Assembly: GCA_910592005.1 (NCBI GenBank)
Contig: CAJVPP010001354.1
Span: 1-20,598, forward strand
Source of the DNA: Funneliformis mosseae
Lineage: Eukaryota; Glomeromycota; Glomeromycetes; Glomerales; Glomeraceae
DNA: 20,598 bases
Direction: 5' to 3'
How positions within the stretch are numbered: the stretch's first letter is position 1; the number at the start of each line of letters is the position of its first letter. The notes under the pieces are model-generated. The model saw nothing but the letters and a program-made list of their open reading frames with translations, did not search any database and was not told where the DNA came from. A program made the position numbers and the translations under genes. Shown piece by piece: positions 9,102-19,011 of the stretch.

Positions 9102-11503
9102 CTATTCACCTCTATACTTAATTTGTTTTATGGTAACTTTGATTCCCCGTTTTACCACTGGTGTTAAACTACTATTTGCATTAAGAACATTTCCCAGCGA
9201 ATCTATGGGTGGATTCTATTGTTAAATTAATTTTTTGCTTCAATATTATATTTAAGCAATATTCAAATAAAAATTTATTTTTATACCCACCGTTGATTTT
9301 AAACATGATTTAAGAGTTGGTTTTTGTCTTGCTATTCTGGGAGACGATCTTACATCATGAGACAATTCTTGTGTCAATCTGTCTTCATCCCAATGAACTC
9401 CTTTATTAGAAGACGCAACTATTTCTTGATTTTGTCGTTCACCACGTGACTTCAAGACGGGAATGTGCGAGCCCATATTATCATTTCCATGGCTATTACG
9501 TGACCTTAAAGCAGAGACCATCCCTCCTCCATTTTTCATTTTCTCATGAAGTTTTGAAGCTGGGCTTAACGGTTTTGGAATGTTCTTTTGTATTACTACT
9601 ACATTGAGTTCACATCGATATTCTTTATTCCTATTTGTATTTTGTCTAGTTAATCGATTGAGTGTTGTGTTGAATTTATTAGGTGCTTTTTTTTTAGAAG
9701 ATATAAGAGAACTAGGTGATTCGAATTTCGCACCATCCTCTCTATCTAATTCTCCAACGATTTTTTCTTGCTCACTCTGAAGGATACTATTATGTAACAA
9801 CATTTTCTTTCTGCGTACTTCATGGAGCAGCTGTTTCTTTTCTTCTAAATTCATTAAACTTGTAGATGATTCCTGGGAGAGAGAAAAAAAATCATTATTA
9901 GTTCAACTCGTTGATTTTGAATTTTAATAAAGATAAGAAGGTTAATTTAAAACCATACTTTTAAGTTGAGTGAGGCAATCATACTTCTAGTTACTATTAC
10001 TGACGATGTCTTGGCTAATTTATTTGCTCCTTTAAGAGATGTAGATGTTCCATTTCCACACTTAATAGATTCCATTACCGAATCGTTCACGTGAGATTTT
10101 TCTTTAGAAGTACCAACATTTACAGTATCGTTTATTACCTTTTCGCCGGAAGATGGTACATTTATGTTCTGTACATAACCGTCACTTTTTTTTTGTAAAA
10201 TGCTTTTATCGGATGGATAAATCCTATCATCGCAGGTATCAATTTGTTCAGATAGTTGTAAATCGCTTGAAATTTTTTCGACATTGGATTTGATGATTTC
10301 ATTATTATCTAAACTTTGATCACTTACAGAAACGTTAGAAAGGATCGGAAGTAGCTCATTTTCTACTGATGAATCTGATTGTGAATTTGTATAGGATGTT
10401 TCAAATATCATATTGTCAAACCTAGAGTAAGGTTGTTCGTGAAAATTGAGATGTTCGTTCATGAGTTCGTGATATTCATATAATTGGTTGCCATTAGTTT
10501 CCTTTACAGTCTCCATGTTATCGTCTCCAATAATATTAATAGATCCATCGATGCCCTTGTCATCATCATATATTTGTTCAAGTTCATTATGCATCTCTGG
10601 AATTATCATACTTAATCCGATCAAATCATCCTGGCGAGGGGTGAAGTCTTGTTCATCTTGCTCGCTTTCAAGGCCTTCTTCTGAAAGATATTGAAACCTT
10701 GGTAAATCGGTAGAATCATTTTGATGTTCATCTTGCCAAAACATATCTTTAATTACAACTTGATTATCATTGATTGGTACATTCGCTGTAACTTTCTTAA
10801 AAGTGTCCAAAAAAGAATGCCTCGTATTAGGACATTTGATTGAAATTCTAAAAAATAATTTTAAAGTCAAAATTCGTTATTTCATTCCAACCTGTACATT
10901 TGTTTCGGATTGAGACATATTGAGTATCCCTTCAATTGTTAAATCAGTTGCTCTTAAATCTCTTAAAAATTCATTATTATTCATATTATTCATATTCGTA
11001 TCGTCGAAACTTAGTGAGCGATCCGAACTCTCAAATGAAACTTCTCGTTTCATTTGTTCTTCAGAACCAGATCCTTGTGATACATCTACAGACGAGTTGA
11101 TTGATTCATCACTCTCAACTACGCTGATTCTTTCATTTATGTCATTATTGATGATAAATTCAAAATCATCCATCAACTCGTTTTTCTTAAAATCTTCGAT
11201 ATCATCCTTGGATATTTCTGAAAAATAATCTGTACAGTTAAGGAAGTTTTCCTCTCTCTCATCATTATTTTGCAACAAATGTTCTATACTCATTTTATTG
11301 AGGATAACCTCATAAGTATCATCCCTATTGACTTGCGAATTGAGTTTAATTTTCGCGTCAATTGAATCATCAGTTGAAGCATTTAAGATATTCTCAAGTG
11401 ACATGGGGTATTTTTGTTGGTCACTATCAGCATATAGGATTTCATACGATCCACTCCGATCTAAGTAAGTTTGTTCGCCTATTTCTTCAAAATCCATGGT
11501 CAT
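9102..11503 (-). CDS. Unrecognised acidic, Ser/Asn-rich protein with coiled coil and candidate PP1-docking motifs
   Basis: I do not recognise the family. Minus-strand exons are 11503-10892, 10795-9959, 9872-9291 and 9215-9102, giving 714 residues in consistent phase 0. The first acceptor (after 10796) is chosen because the nearer AG at 10848 leads to a stop within seven codons. Residues 1-480 or so are acidic and probably disordered. Three similar short motifs occur there: MSLENILNA (34-42), MSIEHLLQN (71-79) and LTIEGILNM (188-196). REVSF (153-157) fits the RVxF docking motif for protein phosphatase 1. A basic, helix-prone coiled-coil stretch lies at about 492-529 (NLEEKKQLLHEVRRKK). KGVHW (640-644) fits RVxF again, and SCLK (672-675) resembles a SILK motif. 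SP sites occur in PLSPASK and RSSPRIAR. The C terminus is basic. A mitotic or nuclear scaffold is a guess; no catalytic domain is visible. Confidence 0.75.
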
Positions 11504-11825
11504 TTTATTTCATTAAATATATATTTTATAAATTTGACAAAAAAAAAAAGAAAAAAAAACAATCAGACGCGTATGATGTCATGTTAAATCATGTTGATCT
11601 CTATGTCACGTGGGTTGTGCCAATTGGCCCGTTGAACATTCAATGCTGTGACCAAAACTGTTGTTGCTCCAACCCAAAGCAAATAAATACATCGACCACA
11701 AAAAATCAAAAAAAAATCAAATTTCTCTTTTAAACAACTAGATTGAGTGTAAAGTATTATTAAACTGTCTTTCCAGGGGATATATTTCAAGAAATTTTTA
11801 CGCAAAATCATCCAAATCTAGCAAA
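11504..11825. promoter_or_regulatory. Divergent promoter region between the acidic-protein gene and SNF8
   Basis: The 322 bp hold three recognisable motifs within 60 bp: ACGCGT (11567-11572), CACGTG (11607-11612) and CCAAT (11620-11624). In fungi these are the MluI cell-cycle box bound by MBF, the E-box bound by bHLH factors, and the HAP-complex site. They stand in a locally GC-richer patch (about 11565-11670). A/T runs lie on the side of the acidic-protein gene. Which gene each site serves cannot be told. Confidence 0.45.
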
Positions 11826-13032
11826 ATGCGTAGACGTGTTGGCGGCGTTTCTCAAATATATAGGCTTCAAGAGGCCGAAGTAATATAATTGTTATTTTAT
11901 TATTTTTAAATTACTCCAGGATTTTCATGCTCACGTTTTATTTTAACCATAGAGACAATACAACAAAGTTGGGAATACTTTTGCAGAACGAAATATGGAA
12001 CAGGTACCTTTCCATATAAAGTTCTACCATAACATAATTAATCCTATCGTTAAATATTTTGTTATTAAAGATGAAGGCACAACTGCAAGTTTTCAAATCA
12101 AATCTAGTAGAATTTTCTCGTAAATATCGTAAAGACATTAGTAAGGATCCCGTGCTCAGGCAACGTTTTCAGATAATGTGCAGTACAATCGGTGTCGATC
12201 CACTTGCATGTAACTTTGCAATTTTAAATTATTTTTTTTTCCTGCCTTTTTATTTGTTTTCATAATCTTAAGAGTATTAATGTCAAAAGAATTGAAAACA
12301 GCAAATAAAGGCTTTTGGGCCGAATTTTTAGGAGTTGGAGATTTCTATTATGAGCTTGGTATTCAGATCATTGACGTGTGTTTATCTACGAGAGGCAGAA
12401 ACGGTGGATTGGTTGAATTGGGAGAATTAAAATGCCAATTGATTAAAATGCGTAGTGAAGGTTCTGCTCAAGAAATTAGTGAGTAAGTCCTTATATAATG
12501 GGAAGTAATTGTTTTCTTTTTAAATTTTAACAATTCTAAATGCCAACATTTGTGAAATAGGGATGATATCACACGATCCATAAAAATACTCAAGCCATTA
12601 GGTAACGGATTTGAAATCATACAAATTGGTGATCATAAAATGGTTAGATCTGTCCCTCGTGAGCTGAATAAAGACCAAACAGACATATTAACATTGGCTC
12701 AGGTATTTTTATAAATAAAACGATAATGCTTTGGCTTTTATCTTACCTACCTTGCTTGAATTTTTTTGTAGAAACGAGGTTACGTTACCAAAGATTTGAT
12801 AACTGCTGAACTTGGCTGGGAAAATGAACGTATCAAAGATGCAATTGTAAGGAGAAAATTTTATAAATTGCTTGTTTAATAACTATTTTAGTTTTAAATT
12901 TTTCATATTGATTTCATCTTCTGATTATCCCATTAGGACACTTTACTTATTGATGGGCTTTGCTGGGTTGACGAACAAGCAAATCCACCCGAATATTGGG
13001 TGCCTAGTTTCTTCAAAGGAGTAGATGATTGA
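11826..13032 (+). CDS. SNF8: ESCRT-II subunit SNF8 (VPS22/EAP30)
   Basis: SNF8 is a core subunit of ESCRT-II, which sorts ubiquitinated membrane proteins into multivesicular endosomes. Exons are 11826-11879, 11953-12003, 12071-12209, 12302-12482, 12561-12702, 12772-12846 and 12937-13032, giving 245 residues against about 258 in human and 233 in yeast. The start MRRRVGGVSQIYRLQEAE matches the basic N-terminal helix of the family. The next block has MKAQLQVFKSNLVEFSRKY and CSTIGVDPLAS, then the signature NKGFWAEFLGVGDFYYELG with RNGGL, the first winged helix. The second winged helix contains LGNGFEIIQIG, VPRELN and a Gly-Tyr-Val segment, and the end LCWVDEQ...YWVPSFF is typical. The Ser codon before NKGFW is split by intron 3, which supports the model. 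It is convergent with MRPL12, 125 bp between stops. Confidence 0.95.
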
Positions 13033-13157
13033 TGAGCGTAATTAAATATATATGTGGATAATTTCGAAAAATTTAAAAATTACGTTTAATCTGTATTATT
13101 AGTTTTGCAATTTATTTAAATGACAAAATGCTAAAATTTAAATAATGTGATTTCTCA

Positions 13158-14169
13158 TTATTCTAATATTACAGTGCCACCAAGACCTTCCAAGGTCTTT
13201 TTAATCTTTTCTGCTTCTTCTTTATTTACATTTTCTTTTATAACTTTTGGAACACTTTCGACAAATTTTTTGGCCTACATAATAATATATTATATATAAT
13301 TAAAATCTTTTTTTCTTTAAAAAAAAAATCTCCCCATGAACTTGATATTATTAATACATTACCTCCACGAGATTTGTCCCGGGCAAAATGTTTTTGATTT
13401 CGCGAATAATTTTTGTTTTAGCAGCTGCATCATATTTCTCTAATTTAACAACGAACTCAGTTTTTTCAGGGGCTTTTTCTTCCTATAAAAATTTTATAAA
13501 AATTATTAATAAAACCATCGTAAATTACGATAATATAGATCAACATCATACCTCAACGGGAACGGAAGCCGCAGTTTCGGCAGATGGACCAGCTGAAGCA
13601 GCTACGTTAACAGTTGGAAATACAACATCTTGAATATTTAAACGAGACTTATTATCGACAAAAAAATTTTCGAAAATGTCAAAAATCGGACTGATTTTAT
13701 ATTATTATTATTTTCAAAGCTAAGAACTTTCGAAGAAGGTTAACCTTTAATGATTGTACTAGTTCTGAAGTTTCAATTAATGTTAATGATGAGATTTGAT
13801 CAACAAGACTAGCGACACGCGAGTTAACTGCTGCATCTTTTCCAGGTGTAGGAAGTTTTTCTTTTGAGTTAGCTTCGGTAGCATATCGAGCTACATTTTG
13901 ATGTCTCAAGGATTGTGCAAATATTGTGGGTGACACCCTTAGAAATAAAAAATAAAAAGATTATTTGTTTAGAAATTGAAAACCAACAATTGCTCAACGT
14001 AAAATTTCTTCACTCACCGAACTAAGGAAAACCCACGTGTTTTGACAAATGTACGACTTATATAGCGAGACTATGAAAGTTCAACATCCAGGTTTATAAG
14101 AATATATAATTCAGTTTGATAAGCTTTTATTATTATTATATTTAAATACAATTGGTTTCAATTTACCAT
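13158..14169 (-). CDS. MRPL12: Mitochondrial ribosomal protein L7/L12 (bL12m)
   Basis: bL12m forms the mitochondrial ribosome stalk that recruits translation GTPases. Minus-strand exons are 14169-14167, 14070-14018, 13937-13745, 13647-13552, 13482-13363 and 13274-13158, giving 193 residues. The first coding exon is only the ATG; the intron begins at the next base. This start was chosen because the frame upstream of exon 2 meets a stop with no ATG, and the join gives [19 protein letters not shown], an ideal Arg-rich presequence with likely cleavage near VARY/ATEA (residues 34-41). Next come the N-terminal dimerisation region ([20 protein letters not shown]), an Ala/Pro hinge (about 94-116) and the C-terminal domain with [38 protein letters not shown] and LGGTVILE. 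Another ATG at 14254 lies upstream out of frame and could act as a uORF if transcribed. Confidence 0.9.
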
Positions 14170-14698
14170 TGGAAATTTCCAAGTTTGAATGATGACGAGA
14201 AATCTTAAAGAAAAGACGACGATCAATCAGATAATTATGATGTGAAACTCTCATATCTGAGTGAGTTACCGAGTTACTTGTGTTACTGCGCGGATTTTAT
14301 GACCAATCGTCCTTTGTGTAGCCTCATACATATTCTTTTTGATTATTGGACAAAGTATTATACTTCCGCCCTTTATCAGGTTGAACGGAAATTTTATAAT
14401 TCATGAAAATTTAATAACGTTTTCTTTTCTATTTATTTGATCAAAAAAAGAAAAAATACTTTTTAATTCCCGTTAATTTCTCCACGTAATTCTCTCGCGT
14501 CATCCATCAAAAATTTTAAAGTATTTTGACCAGTAGGAAGAACATCAACCCTCAGTCAGTATAACGTCACACAAAAAATCTGATCAACAAACAAAATAAT
14601 TGTCCCTAGATCTTTTGGAGTTTTATTATTTCGTTGATCTTCTTTCCTTTTGTCTTTCGTTCTTCAGATTTACTTTTGCTATACTTATTTAAAACACC
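14170..14698. promoter_or_regulatory. Divergent promoter region MRPL12/GDI
   Basis: The 529 bp lie between two start codons that are each followed at once by an intron. No TATA box in a firm position was recognised. The segment near 14270-14320 is relatively GC-rich and includes a gcgcgg block and ccaat (14313-14317 region), which could be promoter elements. No coding region was found. Confidence 0.4.
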
Positions 14699-16878
14699 AT
14701 GGTATGCTCACTCAACTTCCGAGAGGATATTTTTTGACTTTTTTTTATGTTCATTTCTCCATTGCAACCTATTTTTCGAAAAGCTACTAATTCAAGTTGT
14801 AATCTTGCAGGATGAACAATATGATATCATCGTTCTTGGTACAGGTTTGACTGAGTGTATTCTTTCAGGATTATTGTCCGTTGAAGGAAAAAAGGTTCTT
14901 CACATGGACAGAAACGATTACTATGGTGGAGAGAGTGCTAGTTTGAATTTAACACAGGTGAGCTGGTTACTTCAACGCGGAAAGGTCATCAGACTTGTTC
15001 GGGTGCCTCCATTATTGACACCACATGTTTTTAAAGGAAGAATAATTTATTTGATACTTCTTTAATTTTTTTTTGTTTAAAACTTGCCTTTTTTCATTGT
15101 AAATTATTGAATTTTTATGTATAAAAATACGCGTATTGCTTATATTATTTAACATGTACTTGATAGTTTTGACTGATTATTTATATATTAATTATTAGCT
15201 TTATCGAAAATTTCGCTCTGGAGCAACAGCTTCAAGTGATTTAGGTAAAGATCGGGATTATAACATCGATCTAATTCCTAAATTCATGATGGCCAATGGT
15301 GAACTCGTTAAGATCCTCACTCACACTGATGTGACGCGCTACCTTGAGTTTAAACAAATATCCGGTTCTTTTGTATACCGAGAAGGTAAAATCTCTAAAG
15401 TACCTGCGAGCGAGATGGAGGCTGTACGCAGTCCTTTGATGGGATTGTTTGAGAAGAGAAGAGCAAAGAAATTCTTTGAATATATGCAAAATTGGGTTGC
15501 GAATGATCCAAGTACTCATCAAGGTACTTAATATTTATCTTGTATATTTATTAGATTATTTGTTTATTTTAAAATAATAAATATAAGTACCTGATTCCAA
15601 TTGATAGGTCTTGATCTCGAAAAGGTTCCAATGTCAGCAGTCTATGAAAAGTTTGGACTTGAACCTGGTACCCAAGACTTCATTGGTCATGCCATGGCTT
15701 TGTATTTGGATGACTCGTATGTGAATTTATAACAAAGGTTCTTTCATATAGTACTAAGTATTTTACTAATATTATATAAAATAAAATTCATATATAGTTA
15801 TCTTCAACGTCCTGCTCGGGAAAGTTATGAAAGAATTATCTTGTATATCACATCTGTTGCTCGTTATGGAAAAAGTCCATATATTTATCCATTGTATGGA
15901 TTAGGTGAATTACCTCAAGGTTTTGCACGGTACGTCAAATATTCTAACTGTCGTTATTATCTATAACACCGTAGCTTTAATCTGTTATCCAATTATAAAC
16001 AGGTTGAGTGCTATCTATGGTGGTACGTATATGTTAGATAAACCTGTTGATGAAATTGTTTACGATGCGAATGGTAATGTTTGTGGAGTTCGTTCCGGCG
16101 ATGAGGTAATGGAATGTTATTTATATATCCTGTTTATCGTATGTATTATTAATGTTTCTATTCTAATATAATATTTTATTTATGATAAAGATTGCCAAAA
16201 CAAAACAAGTTATTGGTGACCCATCTTATTTCCCCAACAAAATTCGAAAAGTCGGAAAGGTAGTTCGTGCTATTTGCATGCTTAAACATCCAATACCAAA
16301 TACCGACGATGCAGATTCTATTCAATTGGTTATCCCTCAAAATCAAATCAATAGAAAACACGGTATGTTCACTGATAATGATATTGTATTTGTTTTCGTT
16401 ATAACTAATGGTTTACTCAATTTTTATTTTATTCCTTTTATAGATATCTATATTGCAAGTGTTTCTTCTTCCCATAACGTTTGCGCCAAAGATTATTTTC
16501 TTGCTATTGTTTCAACAATTGTTGAAACCGACAACCCAGAAGCTGAAATTAAGCCTGGCCTCGATTTACTTGGTCCATGTGTAGAGAAGTAAGTCATCTT
16601 TATATAATAAATTTTTTTTTTTTAGAAAAGATTAATTGAAGATACTGATGTCAATAATGTAATATAAATGTAGATTTATCAGCGTAACGGATCTTGAGGA
16701 ACCTATTGAAGATGGTTCCAAAGACCAAGTCTTTATTTCTCGTTCTTACGACGCTACTTCACACTTTGGAACTGTGTGTGAAGATGTCAAGAGTATCTAT
16801 CGACGAGTTACTGGTCAAGAACTTACTCTAAAACAAAGGACAAGACAAGATGAGGAACAAAGGGAGATGGCTAAATAA
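14699..16878 (+). CDS. GDI1: Rab GDP-dissociation inhibitor (GDI)
   Basis: Rab GDI extracts prenylated GDP-bound Rab GTPases from membranes and recycles them through the cytosol. Exons are 14699-14701, 14811-14957, 15199-15523, 15608-15716, 15798-15929, 16003-16105, 16191-16362, 16444-16588 and 16674-16878; all phases close to 446 residues, the family length. The first coding exon is just the ATG. Domains in order are the dinucleotide-fold-like start [20 protein letters not shown], conserved region 1 with [34 protein letters not shown], the Rab-binding platform with [10 protein letters not shown] and [11 protein letters not shown], the mobile-effector-loop region with [20 protein letters not shown] and [11 protein letters not shown], then [16 protein letters not shown] and the C-terminal [12 protein letters not shown]. 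The Asp-Pro-Ser-Tyr and TNDA-like (NTDDADS) blocks distinguish it as GDI and not Rab escort protein. If intron 1 were retained, the ATG frame would stop after 12 codons. Confidence 0.97.
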
Positions 16879-17024
16879 TAATACTATTAAGTTTACAATG
16901 TGTGAGAGCGGTTAATCTATCAAAAAAAAAATTTTTTTTAAGCTTCTAGATGACTATTATGTAGCATATTATTTTATTTTATTATTATTTTAACTTTAAA
17001 TTACGTAAGTGTACATTTTGCGGA

Positions 17025-17030
17025 AATAAA
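17025..17030 (+). terminator. Candidate poly(A) signal of GDI
   Basis: AATAAA 147 nt past the GDI stop, within a short A-rich segment. It is motif-based only. Confidence 0.4.
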
Positions 17031-17925
17031 TAAACAAAACTTGTTTGAATATAAAATCATAATATTTACTATTACAAGGGATTTATTTTTATCATTTCAG
17101 AAAAACCTAATATACCTTTTTTTATTTGAATATATAACATGGGGTATTTCAAATACTATCATATCAAAATCATGCGAGGTGTAATATTATTCTTACTGAT
17201 TTTATGCATAATTTGATCGACAAAGATCGTAAAGTATTTTACGTCCACGATTAGTATTCCGAAAAATTGCTTCATTTTGTATACTAACCATACAGTATAT
17301 TATAACCATAAGTAAATTCAAAATTTGTTGTTACTCTTGATGTAGTTTATCATTTATATAGTTTAAAACGTGTAAATGTAACACGTAAAAACACGTCTAT
17401 CAATAAAAAGATTAAGGATAAGTCCATCTTTTATAAGACCATCCCTTGTGATCGGCGCGCACATGATTTTTTATTTTGTATACCATAACGCGAATTACGC
17501 GAATTGTAATATACAGTATATATATATAATATCAAATTTCCATTTTAATCAGGTTCTCATGTCAGCTACAACATCCACAACGCCTACTTTTTTTGTAATG
17601 CTTCGTTTATTATAAAATTTTTTAAGTTTTCAAAAGTTTCGAAAATTTTCTGTGGATCGACATCATATATTTATATAGAAATGATCATAAACGTCAGCTA
17701 CTTATATGTATTACGTATCAAAAGTTTCGAGCTTCTTTTCTTCCCATGACAAACAACAACTCATATTGACAAGACTAAAAAAAAAAAAAATAACGAACTT
17801 TATTAACGTTTAATATTTTTTTTATGTTATTTAGAAACGCGAGCAAGGAAGTGTGTATATATTTTTTTTTTTTTTTTGTTATTTATTAATAATATATATG
17901 TCCTTTTTTTTTTTATCAAATAACA
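17031..17925. other. AT-rich intergenic stretch, no gene seen
   Basis: No frame or RNA gene was recognised. Small repeats are present: a tandem acgcgaatt pair (17488-17505), a 13-bp direct repeat tcaaaagtttcga at 17630-17642 and 17718-17730, and an acgtgt/acacgt inverted pair near 17370. Several T runs precede the GC-rich island at its right end. Confidence 0.5.
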
Positions 17926-18065
17926 AATGGGCGGGAAAGAGTGTGGGCTGGGACGTAGCTGGGAGTGGGTTTAATTACTAGCTGATATCTAGCAGTGTGC
18001 CAAGTTTCGCTACCAAGCTGAAGGTATGGAGGCTTAACGATAACCTTGGTGAGGGGAACTGCTTC
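17926..18065 (+). other. GC-rich structured island; Pol III-like boxes (candidate SINE or small RNA)
   Basis: This 140-bp block near 50% GC is surrounded by AT-rich DNA and has no open frame. TAGCTGGGAGTGG (17956-17968) resembles a tRNA A box, and GTTTCGCTACC (18004-18014) resembles a B box, 48 nt apart, the same spacing as in the island at 5330-5435. Both islands also carry ATCTA...GCAGTG between the boxes. It can form TACC/GGTA (18011-18026) and a longer ACCAAG/CTTGGT pairing (18012-18050). There is no T run directly at its end, so if it is an RNA gene the terminator is unclear. A tRNA-derived short interspersed element is one explanation. Confidence 0.35.
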
Positions 18066-18318
18066 TTCTTGATATTGAATTAGCTATGCTTCCTTTATAG
18101 ACCAATCGTATAGGTATTCGAGACCAATAAAATTAGTCACAAGGCCTGTCATGCCTCTTGCACGATCTTCTAATATTTCAATAATCTTGATTTATAAGAA
18201 TCACATTTAAAGTTTCAAACCTTTATATTGCGTCTAATCAGAAGAAAATTTTTTTCTTTTGATTTAGATTTGGCCTTCAAATAGTTTGGCATTTTATCTT
18301 TGCCTTTGCTATGTGTGT

Positions 18319-18359
18319 AATCTGATTTTAAAATTTTCAAAATCTGATTTTAAAATTTT
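18319..18359. repeat. Two-copy tandem repeat, 22-nt period
   Basis: aatctgattttaaaatttt occurs at 18319-18337 and exactly again at 18341-18359. Confidence 0.85.
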
Positions 18360-18362
18360 TAA

Positions 18363-18388
18363 AATCTATCATACAGGTGTGATAGATT
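18363..18388. repeat. 9-bp inverted repeat
   Basis: aatctatca (18363-18371) pairs with tgatagatt (18380-18388) across an 8-nt loop, directly after the tandem repeat. Confidence 0.75.
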
Positions 18389-19011
18389 CTATCAATTCTT
18401 TGTTACATTACTCTTATAAATTAATAATCATTCTGGCTTCTTGATTTAACAAGCCACTACTGTTGTAAGTTGATTTTATTTATTGCTTTCTGATCTTTGG
18501 TCTTATCATATAAGTTGTACAATTGTTCTCGTATAAATTACAGTAGTCACAATTATTGTTAATGTAATAGATAAAATATATGTATATTAATTAAATAATG
18601 TTTTCATGATTTTTTTTAAAAATTATTATAATTTAAATAAAGTTTCTATTAAAATCTGTGATAACGCTGCATCACTTAATAAAAATAACAGAGTAGTTTT
18701 AAAAAAATGCCATTATAGTGTTAATATTTGGCTAATTTAAAACTTTTATTAAACCAAATGATTTTTTATAAATTTACCAAGTTGCAATGCTTTCCTATAT
18801 TCAATCACTCTTACTTCCTGACTGCAATTGGGAAGTGATGATCTATGGTTCATGGTGGTTCTGTTCTACCTCCAGTCTTTATACAAGTTGAAAGTTTTAA
18901 TTTGGTTTAATTTTGTTTTTTTTTGCTGTTACTGAATATAATATCATATTATATAAGATAAAAAGAAATCGCAGGTAATCAAGGAATTTGAAGCATTTAA
19001 TTAACAGAAAA

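Larger units (their letters stand above)
18066..19011. other. Intergenic stretch, no gene seen
   Basis: No coding region was recognised. It holds a 22-nt-period tandem repeat (18319-18359) followed at once by a 9-bp hairpin (18363-18388). The segment 18780-18900 is slightly GC-richer but shows no frame. Confidence 0.5.

Noticed and set aside
9580..9780. Plus-strand frames at 9580-9780, 10488-10694 and 10920-11228
   Set aside because: These are antisense shadows of the exons of the minus-strand acidic-protein gene, with compositions expected of complementary Ser/Asp/Glu codons.
10796..10891. Using the nearer acceptor at 10848 for intron 1 of the acidic-protein gene
   Set aside because: It joins in a frame that hits TAA after six codons. 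The acceptor at 10796, after a good pyrimidine tract, keeps the long downstream frame open.
11362..11733. Plus-strand 123-codon frame across the promoter region, and the minus-strand frame 11584-11811
   Set aside because: The first begins antisense to an exon and crosses A/T runs; the second runs through the divergent promoter region. Neither has a family signature.
15271..15522. Minus-strand frames at 15271-15522, 16176-16361 and 11938-12138
   Set aside because: They are antisense to well-supported GDI and SNF8 exons and show no independent coding evidence.
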